From Ciona intestinalis (lineage: Eukaryota > Chordata > Ascidiacea > Phlebobranchia > Cionidae): 64,000 nucleotides of DNA. Below are positions 52,401-62,023 of the stretch, in pieces (the stretch's first letter is position 1; each line of letters begins with the position of its first letter). Below the pieces are notes generated by a model, which was not told where the DNA came from, did no database searches, and worked only from the letters and a program-made list of their open reading frames with translations. Made by a program: the position numbers and the translations under genes. The stretch is from the NCBI RefSeq assembly GCF_000224145.3, contig NW_004190423.2:457058-521057 (forward strand), in the 5' to 3' direction.

Positions 52401-54279
52401 CGTTTTATATGTTTACCCAAATTTTCCCATGCCAATGACGTCTTTAAAGTCCACTGTAACGTCACATACAACTTTGTCTTCCGATAAATTGGAATCTAAC
52501 GTCACAGACCTGAAGATAAATTAACTTATTAAAATGACCAAACATATTTATATTTAAATAACTTACTTAGCTAACGGCGTTGCATCTTCTTTTACTTCGT
52601 CACGGGTGATACTAAAAATAGAAACAATATAACACTGATAAAAATGTATGTAACTTATTTTCCTCGCACGACAGTCGTTATATACACGGGTGTTCTGTTT
52701 CATACACCTCGTGCTTGCTTACAAGTTGCCACGTATGTGACTTATTTATCCTCGCATGGCGGGGCAACGACAGTCGTTATAACACGGGTGTTCTGTTTCA
52801 TACACCTCGAGCCCGCTTACAAGTTTCCACGTATGTGACTTATTTATCCTCGCATGGCGGGGCAACGACAGTCGTTATAACACGGGTGTTCTGTTTCATA
52901 CACCTCGTGCTTGCTTACAAGTTGCCACGTATGTGACTTATTTATCCTCGCATGGCGGGGCAACGACGGTCGTTATAACATGGGTGTTGTGTATTAGAAA
53001 ACAATTATACTTATACTATATATCATATATACCAATGCTGACGTAATCACGTAAATAAAACAAACAAACTCACTTTTGCCGAATATGATGACATAGTTTG
53101 TCTTGGAACATCTGTGACGTCAAAACTGTAGACAAAAATATTTACTATGACATCACTGCAACGTCATTATTATTATTATTACATCACCTTTACGTAACAA
53201 GTAGGAGCAGATGGCGAACAATGACGTGATTATGACGCAATAAGTGACAGCATTCATCCATATCGGGTACGATGTTTCTATAATGACGTAACAATTACTC
53301 GGATTTTATCTTTTGTTGACGTCATAATATAACTTACCGAATGCCGTAGTTCTCGTTGACATAAAAGACGTAACTTCAGTCTGTGACGTCATTTCAGTTT
53401 GTGACGTCATAAACCTCATTTTCCGACTCAATGGGGTATCCCGCGACGTCACAAAGTTGTTACAGCCATCTTTTGTGCAACAACAAATCTTTAATGTGAC
53501 GTCATCAGTTGGTGACGCGTATTTAGCGTTTTCTTTATAATCACTCGGACTGAGACGGGCGGAGCGGATGGTTCTACAGTGGTCGCTTGAACAGTTGTAG
53601 CTATTATGCCTCCTTAAACAACCTGAATAATGGAATGACAGTTTATTTATCACTTCGAATACGATAACGAGGACCAGAACAATCAAAATACACAATCTAC
53701 ATTAAAACTAGTGTTGGCATACTTTGGATAAAAATGTTTGTGTAATTTGCTGCATAAATTGTATTTATCTCGTCGAATACGATAGCAAAAATCTATATAC
53801 TTAAAACACCAGCATTGAGCCTCGAACCCAGGCACCCCTTGGCTTTTATACAAGCACTTTTACCAAACTTGAACTATGTCTTACCTTGATAAGTGAATTC
53901 TTTTAGTTTTCCATTCAATTCTTGCCAACTAGCCGTGCAACCCTGTTTGTACAGGCGGGTTAAAAACTTTATATGAGTTTTAGTTAATAGTTTTCATTCC
54001 TACTCGCTTACGAGTTACCACGTATGTAACTTTGTGGGCAATTATTAGTTTTACTGGCTTGGTCAGTTGAATCAATAAATGTAACTTATTTATCCTAGCA
54101 TGGTACGACAGTCGTTATAACACGGGTGTTCTGTTTCATACACTTCGTACGAGTCATCTCGTATGTTATTTTGTAGGTTATTGCTTTCTGCGGGTTTTTT
54201 GCAACCGGCGACCATAATCACCGCATTTGCCCTTATCAGAAACACTGCTATAAATACATTCGGTCCACCACAAACGTAG
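49449..54279 (-). CDS. type II TGF-beta/activin-family receptor with degenerate kinase
   Basis: Single-pass Ser/Thr receptor kinase-like protein. Exons: 53,885-53,942; 53,338-53,622; 53,188-53,277; 53,074-53,125; 52,567-52,611; 52,417-52,509; 52,208-52,266; 51,774-51,928; 51,352-51,466; 50,732-50,874; 50,075-50,231; 49,877-49,996; 49,449-49,576. All junctions fit in phase (499 residues). An earlier ectodomain exon (about 54,190-54,279, ECIYSSVSDKGKCGDYG) is likely, but its donor and the signal peptide are unresolved. Ectodomain: CTASWQELNGKL, QGCLRR, then CCCTKDGCN, the three-finger signature. TM helix: VTYCVIITSLFAICSYLL. Kinase: IGMGKFGIVYKAK, NEVNIHELL, HRDICSSN, LTDFGVSM, VAPEVLDLSINL, ADVYSTSLVLWE, ECWDSDEECRLSA. 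The VAVK lysine position reads CALDL (Asp) and the HRDxK lysine is Cys, so catalysis is doubtful. The closest vertebrate group is type II (TGFBR2/ACVR2/BMPR2); exact orthology is not decided. Confidence 0.92.
50409..50627. mobile_element. MITE, TAGTAGGG type, with assembly gap
   Basis: Ends TAGTAGGGTGGGGGAAGATG and CATCTTCCCTCACTCTACTA. Its left half is replaced by N at 50,439-50,512. It lies in a receptor intron. Confidence 0.8.
50439..50512. other. assembly gap, 74 N
   Basis: Unresolved bases falling entirely inside a MITE, so repeat collapse is the likely reason. No coding exon is interrupted. Confidence 0.99.
50975..51130 (-). mobile_element. tRNA-derived SINE head and body
   Basis: Minus strand: GTGGTTGGCGCCCTTGCCTC (box A-like), GTAATGGGTTCGCTCGTCAC (box B-like), CATTGTGGGTGTATGTGTCC, GGGCAAGATACTTAACGGCA and CCAGTGGTCACTAATCGGTT. 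It lies in a receptor intron. Confidence 0.75.
51215..51303. mobile_element. MITE right part
   Basis: Family interior (AAAATACGATCAGAAAATG, ATATTATGTTTTAACGGC) and right end CCATCTTACCCCACGGTACT, in a receptor intron. Confidence 0.6.
51540..51765 (+). mobile_element. composite SINE body plus tail
   Basis: GGGCAAGACACTTAACGACTA and CCAGTGGTCACTAATG followed directly by the tail (CACAAAGTTACATACGTGG, AGCGGGCACGAGGTGTATGA, ATGCGAGGATAAATAAG). It shows body and tail as one element. It ends about 10 bp from the receptor exon at 51,774. Confidence 0.75.
52010..52200 (+). repeat. two tandem composite SINE tails
   Basis: Two copies starting AACTTGTAAGCGGGCACGAG and AACTTGCAAGCGGGCACGAG, with the shared variant GAAAGAGAAAATCCGTG, so they are recent sister copies. 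They end within 10 bp of the receptor exon at 52,208. Confidence 0.8.
52640..52990 (-). repeat. 98-bp tandem array of SINE tails, about four copies
   Basis: GACTTATTTATCCTCGCATGG recurs at about 52,739, 52,837 and 52,935 (98-bp period) after a shorter first unit. Each unit has CGACAGTCGTTATAACACGG and CATACACCTCG. It lies in a receptor intron. Open frames across it are repeat artefacts. Confidence 0.88.
53690..53860. repeat. dispersed repeat and SINE head fragment
   Basis: 53,700-53,790 matches 21,780-21,850 (AAAAATGTTTGTGTAATTTG, AATACGATAGCAAA). 53,810-53,860 is an inverted tRNA-like SINE head fragment (TTGAGCCTCGAACCCAGG). It lies in a receptor intron. Confidence 0.55.
54070..54165 (-). 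repeat. composite SINE tail copy
   Basis: TAACTTATTTATCCTAGCATGG, CGACAGTCGTTATAACACGG and TGTTTCATACAC. It is adjacent to the probable first ectodomain exon of the receptor. Confidence 0.7.
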
Positions 54280-54949
54280 CTATAAATACATGGCATGCAT
54301 AGTTACCCCCACGCCCAAAGGGCAATCGACCAATTCTCTTTTCCTCCCGTTGTTTTTACTGAAGCTCCAACACTTGGTCGAATTCACAATGGTATTTACC
54401 ATCGTATGTTTAACGCAGGTAATACAGCAAGCCTGAGATTCTGTATGCAAACGTGCTTAAGTAAGCTAAACTTTATAGGCTACAATAAAAAAAAGATAAA
54501 CCATAAAACTACAACGTTTTAAGACCAATGTAGGATAAAAAAATGGCTGTCTTTTGTATTAAAAAATACATTTTAATATTAATAACAATTGCGCTATATA
54601 TCTCATCTTAACGTTATTTCGCATGATAGATAACCATGGTCGACGCTTACTGCTGACCATATAAAACATATTATGATTTTAAAACTGAGTTTGCATCCAA
54701 ACCAACGCCCTGCTTTTGTTAACACCACAGTGTAAGTACGTTCTTTGTAAGTCCAAGTCCAAAAGGCCGTGTAAGTAATGCATTACTTATTGGGAATAAA
54801 GGCGAACTGCAGTTTGTGGTTGCTGTTAAAATACAAAGCAAAACATTGCGGCAGATTTTAACTCTTACTCAGTTCCTGGTTAATTATATATGTACTAACT
54901 GGCGCGCTCGCCTCGTAATTACTGAGTTTATAACGTTATGTAAACGTGA

Positions 54950-55165
54950 ACTTGAGTGACTTATCCATGGTTGCGACTCTTATGCCCACGGTCGAGTTGC
55001 TGAAGCTATTGCAGTGTGTGGATAAGCAGACATGACTTTTGGTTGGTTTGATCATTTATATCCTCGTGGGTGGGAACTTAAGTGACTTATCCATGGTTGC
55101 CACTCCCATGCCCACAGTCGAGTTGCTGAAACTATTGCAGTGTGTGGATAAGCAGACATGACTTT
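54950..55165. repeat. 126-bp repeat, two copies
   Basis: GTGACTTATCCATGGTTGC at about 54,957 and 55,083, each followed by CCCAC(A/G)GTCGAGTTGCTGAA and GTGTGTGGATAAGCAGACAT. Confidence 0.75.
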
Positions 55166-55574
55166 AGGGGGAACCTGAGCAACTTTTAAGTCTCTTTCAC
55201 AGCTACATTCAATAAACTCCACTAAAAAATCTCTCGCTGCATAAAATACAAATACCCTTTAACGAATATACATATAATACCCTTCATACGCCACAAGAAC
55301 ATCTACTGTATACTGATAACATACCACGAATGCAAATTCATTCTGAAAACATTTCATCCAAAATGCTATACTTGCACCTGTAAACACATTCTACGCATAT
55401 TATAACCTCTAATCTCAAGCTGGAGCCGAACAGCTGATATACAGCAAACTCCCATAACTGGATAACGAAGATTAAAATTACTTGAAAGTCTTCCTGTAGT
55501 ATGGTTACAATGCAAATGCGGTTTCTTATCTTGTGCATTACAAGATTACTTCGATGTTAGGAAGGAAGTCGATG

Positions 55575-55975
55575 TTTTTTTGTTCTTTCACAGCGTTAAA
55601 CGCCGCTTAAAAAGAACAAACAAGGAAATATCTACGCTGACCTGCGCTGAACAACGCTGGGTGTAGATATTACTTTGTTCGTTCTTTTTTACACCGAGGC
55701 GAGTTACGCTGTAGTGTAAACGTCGCTTAAAAGAACAAACAAAGAAATATCTACGCTGACCTGCGCTGAACAACGCTGGGTGTAGATATTACTTTGTTCG
55801 TTCTTTTTACACCGAGGCGAGTTACGCTGTAGTGTAAACGTCGCTTAAAAGAACAAACAAAGAAATATCTACGCTGACCTGCGCTGAACAACGCTGGGTG
55901 TAGATATTACTTTGTTCGTTCTTTTTACACCGAGGCGAGTTACGCTGTAGTGTAAACGTCGCTTAAATATTTTTT
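55575..55975. repeat. 118-120-bp tandem array of hairpin units
   Basis: TCTACGCTGACCTGCGCTGA recurs at about 55,632, 55,752 and 55,870. Each unit contains inverted arms (AAAGAACAAACAAAGAAATA against TATTACTTTGTTCGTTCTTT) around the short CTGACCTGCGCTGAACAACG core. Single diverged copies lie at 26,560-26,745 and 56,920-57,020. No gene is supported between 54,300 and 57,113. Confidence 0.85.
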
Positions 55976-56720
55976 TGACGAGCTATGGGCTTTTCTGTGT
56001 GAACGCCAAAAACCACCGGATTGGTTAATATTTAAATACATTTATGACAAAACAACAGCTTTGTTAAACAACAAGGCTTGCATATGAACAAACAGAGGCC
56101 ATGTATAGTTCCCATGTTGTTTACTTTAACTTCACTGTGGTAACAATCACTGTTTATTATCAAATAATTGCATTTCATTACCTTTAAAAGGGTGCAATGC
56201 CGTCATAATGCATATTAATTGCAAATAATTATAACAAAGGGTCATAATTACGACGTCATGTAGTCAATTATGACGAAATAAAACACAAAATGTTTTTTTT
56301 TTTTGCAAAGTTAGTTAAAAGAACACGAAAAAACGTGACAAAAAGATGATTCGGCGACAGAACGCGATTTGATTAATGACAATGTATCGCGCCACCCGAC
56401 TGTAACGTCACAGATATCATTTAGAAGACACGACTTATTTATGACGTAACAGATACGCTGGGTGTGGTGAAACAATGGCTATTATTTGGTCATAAATATT
56501 TGAGTGACCTACAGGCACTTAGGTGCCAAAAACAAGAGCAATTAGTTGAGGCATGAACGCGAAAACGCTTTCTGTTGCAAGTGACCAGTTGACGCAAAGA
56601 GAGACAGATAAACGGACAGGAACAGACAGTGTATTAAGAACTTGATTTAACTGATGTGGAACTCCTTTAGTGAGAAAGCTCTAAGGCAGACGTTTGCATA
56701 TATGTGCATAAGGTGTATGG

Positions 56721-56913
56721 TACTGTGGGCTAAGATACCGTTAGCAGATGATAATAAATATTCACTATTTTCTAATCGGGTTTTTAACAATTAACAACGC
56801 TCTTTAAGACTCGAGATGATACGAATATATATTTCTGTAAAGATTTTCTTGTTTACTATTAAATGGGTCGAAAAAAGAGAACGAAAAACTGACCCATCTT
56901 ACCCCAACCTGAT
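56721..56913. mobile_element. MITE, GTAAGATGG type
   Basis: Left end TACTGTGGGCTAAGATACCG, interior AACAATTAACAACGCTCTTTA, right end CCATCTTACCCCAACCTGATA. A 55.6-kb-array unit (ATCTACGCTAAAAACGCTGG) follows, then the three-LU gene begins. Confidence 0.7.
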
Positions 56914-57113
56914 AGATATTTCTTTGTTTGTTCTTTTTACATCCAGGCAAGTAACGCTGTAGTGTAAAAGTCGTTTAAAAAAAATAAACAAAGAAATATC
57001 TACGCTAAAAACGCTGGGTGTATATAGATATGATGGGCAACAAAACCCAATCAAATACGTTCATTTAAAATGTTCTTAGTAGACAGGTAAACTATTACAA
57101 ATAATCCAAAATT

Positions 57114-58071
57114 ATGAAGTTGTTTACGATATTATGCCTGTCTGTGACGTCACTATACGCGGTCCAAGGTTTCATTTGCCGCGATGGATTCGAATTAACA
57201 TCGGCTGGGATTCATAATATGGAAAATAAAAACGACTGCGGGGCTTGCCTGCGAATGGAGGCGTCGGCGTTCATGTACGGGTTTCTTGCAAGTAAGGCTG
57301 GCCATTGTAATTTATATGAATGTAACTTGTAGTTGTATAAGTATTTTATATACGAATGTAACTTATTTATCCTCGCATGGCGGGACAATGACAGTCGTTA
57401 TAACACGAGTGTTCTGCTCCATACACCTCGTGTCCGCTTACAAGTTACCACGTATGTAACTTTGTGGGTGATTTTTCGGAAGTTTTAAAGTGTATGAAAC
57501 AGAAAACCTGTGTTATAAAGATTGTGTTTGCCCAGCCAAGCGAGGATAAATAAAATACTAAGCTACATATCTGTAATAGGCGTGGTTAGTTTTATTCTTT
57601 CAAATAAATGTTATTTCGCCTCACAGCCAACCTTACCATGCAATCGTGTGCTCACCAATATAACTGCTCACAAGTGGACTGCAGGACCGCAGCAACGCTC
57701 TTTACAAGCGGTGGTGGGAGACAAAGCGTGATTACTAACGTGTAAGTTTACTCATGTTTTTGCCTGAACCCAGGATTCCTGGTTCTGCAACCCTGGCTTG
57801 AGTTCGAACCCAGGATCCCTGGTTCTCCAACCCTGGCTTGAGTTCGAACCCAGGATCCCTGGTTCTTCAATCCTAGCACGGATATCTCCCATGCTGTTTT
57901 TCGTTTCAAGTTACAATCACACCACGCCCATTAAAACAACTTTCGATTATTGACATTTCATGATTCTATTTATAGAACATGCAACGTGGTTTGTTGCTAC
58001 CAAGACGGTTGTAACGAGAACACCATATCTGAAATACTAAGCAACCCAGAAATTTTACAAGCACCAACAAC

Positions 58072-58105
<34 letters not shown>

Positions 58106-60432
58106 ACTACAGTACAAGCTGGGGAAGTCCCTGTACCGGAACCAGGGCCCGGATACGACCTGTATTGCGCCACAGGGTATACGTTAACATCTGCATTAAT
58201 GTACCGGGATATTTGGAACGTGACCAAGTGTACGGGTAACCAGGCAAAATGTATCAGGGCGAAAGCTGATGTGTTGGCAGCGGGTATATTTGAAGGTAAG
58301 TTTGAATGCAAGTGTAATACACAATATTTGGCGCGCCTGCGTCTATCCCAGAGGGTGCTATCATCAAGATTCTATATCAATTATATTCTTATATTTATGA
58401 ATACTTATATTCTATTTCTATACAACACGTGTGAAGTACAACTTAAGAGTTAGCCTATTACCCAACACCCAAAATGCTACTATCCAGAGTATAGATCCAA
58501 CTGAGGCATTTTTTTTACACGCCGTAATAGAGATTCTATACGGGGGAGGTCTTTTTCAGTGAGACGCGCCAGGGAAGCTATAAATTAAGCGTGGGCCTTT
58601 GTGCGTCAGCCTTTACCCAGCGGACTTTTTTACTTTCCAGCCAACGTCACAGCCGGTATGTGTGTGACGCAACAACAGTGCAAGAATACAACTTGTGGCA
58701 ATCTTGCGCAATTATTTATTTTAGCAAATCCAACGATTCAAGCGCAATTATTTGGAATACAGTTCGTTGTAAGGTAAGTTATAGGCGTCTATAGGGGTGT
58801 GCATGGGTGAATAATGACATATAGTTAGGTGGGGGAACGGGACACCTTTAGCACAGAATATCTAAATATCCTAATCGCGTTTTAAACAATTAACAGCGGC
58901 CTTTTGGAGTCGTGCGGATACGGTTTTATAATTCGTTGAATGTTCTTTGTTTACTACCAACCGGGACGGTAAATATAATGAAAAGTTGTTCCTTTTTCCC
59001 ACCCTACTGTATATATAATGTAATGAGTTTAAACATATCAATGTCACGTTTGAAGATTTTTAAACCGTTGTTTTTTCTGTAAAACGGTCTTGCTTTAGAT
59101 GGCCACAATTTCCACAAATTTATTCTTATACAGTGGGTTTGTGGTTAAAAATATGAACACGTTTTTTGAGGCGCTGTTTTTCAGTTAGGTAGTATTGCTT
59201 TAAATTGTTACACGTTATAACAATAACGGTATATACACCTCACAATCAGGACTTGTGACATGGCATGCTGTGCTGCTAACGAGTGCAACGAAAACGAGAT
59301 CTCGGTCATAAAAAGCGACCCTGCTCTACAAATACCCCCTACAAATACAACGGCACCAACTGGGGAATCCCCCACGCCGGGAATGGCAACCCAGCTGAGT
59401 TGTTTAGAAGGATATAATCTTACTTCGTCCGTCGCTAATTTTGCTGATTGGAATATTAAAGCATGCACAGGGCAAAACACAATGTGTATGAGGGCGAATG
59501 CAAAAGTTAAAGCGCAAGGAAGGATTGAAGGTAATTATAACAGACAATCGTGGAGTCGTAATTATACAACATCGTAATATATAACGCTTAGGGGTTCAAG
59601 TCCCGTCGCTGCTACCATTGTGGGCTTATATGTTTTTGGGCAAGATACTTAAGAGAAATTGCTCCAGCCCAGTGGTTACTCGGTTGTCTAAATTATCAGC
59701 TATATTCATATATGAAAACAATCACCCACAAAGTTACATGCGTAGTAACTCGTAAGCGGGCACGAGGTGTATGAAACATAACACCAGTGTGATAAAGACT
59801 GTGCACGCTAGGATGTTTGTTTAAGTTGTATTAAATATATTTCTTTCCAGCCAACGTCACGACAGGCATGTGTGTGACGCAACAACAGTGTAATAATTTA
59901 TCTTGTGACGCATTAGCTGATATGTTTGTTAATGCGACTGCTCAAGTACAAAATCAATTCAGAGGAATGACATTTGACGTAACGTAAGTTATTCTTTGTA
60001 TTTTGCTAAAGTTTTAATTTGCTGTCTACTGTCAGCTTGCGGCAACGAAATATCGTTAAAGGCGGCAATTTTGACCATTTTATACTTATTTTACGGTGCT
60101 GAACCAACTCTGGCCTACATCCCAGGTCTCAGGTGTGCCTCACTGAAGACCTTATACCGTTATACCCATATAGAAAATGCAATGCCACATACAACGAATG
60201 CATTATACATATACAAACTACCGATTCAAGTTCACCTATTTACAGATCCTGCTCGCATTTCTGCTGCAATGAAAACAACTGCAACCGCTATGCGACCAAA
60301 CTAATTGAAACTATGGCTTACACGACAGCAGAACCTGTAAACAAACCAAGGAGCTCAGCAACTACGAATCGCGGACGTTTCTTCACCGTTTTGTCTCTCG
60401 CTTTCGTATTTAGCAGCGTCATTTTAATCTAG
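57114..60432 (+). CDS. GPI-anchored protein with three LU (Ly6/uPAR) domains
   Basis: Exons: 57,114-57,291; 57,627-57,741; 57,976-58,295; 58,641-58,773; 59,250-59,530; 59,851-59,983; 60,246-60,432. All phases fit (448 residues). A signal peptide (about residues 1-19, MKLFTILCLSVTSLYAVQG) is followed by three LU repeats with the same exon layout. A first part carries C-x2-G-[FY]-x-LTS and several Cys. A 115- or twice 133-nt exon carries NLTMQSC or ANVTxGMCVTQQQC. A third exon opens with TCNVVCCYQDGCNEN, TCDMACCAANECNEN or TSCSHFCCNENNCN, the CC...CN end of the three-finger fold. Linker 1 has nine Thr from an ACA microsatellite at 58,067-58,094. The last residues (FFTVLSLAFVFSSVILI) form a hydrophobic tail after a polar S/T stretch, as for GPI attachment. 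Extracellular. The ligand is unknown and I recognise no specific orthologue. Confidence 0.87.
57340..57480 (-). repeat. composite SINE tail in LU-gene intron 1
   Basis: AACTTATTTATCCTCGCATGG, CAGTCGTTATAACACGAGTG and CCACGTATGTAACTTTGTGG. The shadow frame at 57,522-57,731 is not a gene. Confidence 0.75.
57775..57885. repeat. 42-bp direct repeat, two and a half units
   Basis: ACCCAGGAT(T/C)CCTGGTTCT recurs near 57,770, 57,810 and 57,852, joined by CAACCCTGGCTTGAGTTCGA, in LU-gene intron 2. Confidence 0.75.
58822..59010. mobile_element. MITE, TAGTAGGG type, diverged
   Basis: Left TAGTTAGGTGGGGGAACGGG, right TTTTTCCCACCCTACTGTA, with a full interior. It lies in the LU-gene intron after exon 4. 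Confidence 0.75.
59583..59830 (+). mobile_element. composite SINE: head, body and tail contiguous
   Basis: GCTTAGGGGTTCAAGTCCCG (box B-like part of the head), CTACCATTGTGGGCTTATAT, GGGCAAGATACTTAAGAGAA, CCAGTGGTTACTCGGTTGTC, then AATCACCCACAAAGTTACAT, GCGGGCACGAGGTGTATGAA and GTGATAAAGACTG. It lies in the LU-gene intron before exon 6. Confidence 0.75.
60105..60190. repeat. 97-bp family copy in last LU-gene intron
   Basis: Inverse-orientation copy (CCAACTCTGGCCTACATCCC, GTGTGCCTCACTGAAGACCT, ATACCCATATAGAA) about 60 bp before the last exon. Its ACCCATATAG mimics a splice acceptor (see rejected items). Confidence 0.75.
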
Positions 60433-60451
60433 CTTAACCGGTATATAGATA

Positions 60452-60644
60452 TAGTAGGGTGGGGCAAGATGGGACACCTTGAGCACATAATATCCAAATA
60501 CCCTGACCGTGTTTTAAACAATTACGAACGGTTTATTGGAGTCGTGAGATTACGGTTTTATAATTCTTTGAATTTTCTTTGTTTACTACCAAATGGGATG
60601 AGAAAATATAATGAAAAGGTGTCGCATCTTCCCCCACCCTACTA
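60452..60644. mobile_element. MITE, TAGTAGGG type, in LU-gene 3' flank
   Basis: Starts 20 bp after the stop codon. Ends TAGTAGGGTGGGGCAAGATG and CATCTTCCCCCACCCTACTA. The 3' UTR is either very short or contains it. Nothing else is recognised in 60,645-62,023 except 71-bp-family fragments at 61,140-61,260 and 61,840-61,920. Confidence 0.85.
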
Positions 60645-62023
60645 TCTTGATAAATGCAGCGTTAACAAACGAATCGTTTTTACTTGAGTTTAAAGCCAAA
60701 GCCGGTATTACAACCAATACACTTAGAAACAACATTTTTCTTACCATTTTTCGACGCAGCCCGATAACATGTTGCATAAAACTCAGATATACTATTTAAC
60801 CCAATATATTGATACGTGATACGCCTATTGATACGTTACAGATAACTGCCATTTTCCACGATCGTATTTTCGAACAGTGCCAATCGTGTACAACACAAAA
60901 AAACTACCATTTTCTGTTTTAACGTAAACAGCACGTCCACTAAAATACTTGACTTTTAAAGTTTTACTACAAGCGCGATATTTTGAAATGATTTACTCTT
61001 ATAACAATTGTGTCGGTAAATACACCTTATATTTATATATATATATACATGAAATTTGAATATACTGAACTTTACTTTGCATGTATACAAGCCGTGGCAT
61101 TTTTTTGACTCGTATATCTGGTGAAAGAGAAGACAGTAAGACGCCTATATTATAACTTGACAGTGAACATGATGTGTATGAATACACCATGCGTATGGTG
61201 TTCCTAGTATATCAGAAGACAGCTATGTAATAACTCAACAGTGAGCATCAGGTAATGGACATACAAACAATATAGGTTAAAAACCTCGGTTAAATTATCG
61301 AGTCCAGACTCGATCTACTTAAGACAGAGTTTAAAGGCCCGACAGCTACGCAAACGTCGTATAACCTAACAGCTTATTTGCTGCAATCGTTATCATGTAG
61401 ATTGTTATGTTGTTTACACCAAAAAACATGAGTGATTGAAACAAACAAATCAGCAACGTCGCGACTTCTATATATAGAAATGGAATTTCCTACGAACGTG
61501 TTGCCAGGCACGTAACAGACTTTCGTTTTCGAAAACAAGAAAAAGTACGCGATTTCCAAATACGATATAAGCTTACTACTAAAGCAGCGTTATTTAGTGC
61601 TTATATGTCGGTTTATATGATAGCTACCGTGTTAATATACGTTTACCCTTGAGGTATATCTATACAGTGAGTTTATATAGTCGCAGTTATTCGAACGGCG
61701 TTATAGACGATATTTGACGATCGCAGACTATTAATGCAAAAATGTTTGGAAAACTGACGAATTCAAAATTGAATATAAATTTATTAAGACTTCCTAAAAT
61801 GACTTTTAAACACGAATTACATTGATTTAGCGCTGTTTCTGTATGATTCGAGGTGTATGGAGCCCTTATCCTCATTGTCGAGTTAGAACATATGGGCGAC
61901 TTCGTATACACCTCAAGTTTACTACTTACTAATACAGATTACAATATATGTATTTTTTCAATGCCCAGGTTTAACATTTACCCAACCCTTTTACGTTAGC
62001 ACAAGCTGATCTTAATTACAAGT

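Noticed and set aside
60174..60245. Last LU exon starting at 60,176 with the acceptor ACCCATATAG, giving an extra KCNATYNEC segment
   Set aside because: That acceptor lies in a 97-bp-family repeat copy, and the following bases also align with the repeat. The acceptor at 60,245 (CACCTATTTACAG) gives TSCSHFCCNENNCN directly after the exon-6 codons, matching domains 1 and 2 exactly.
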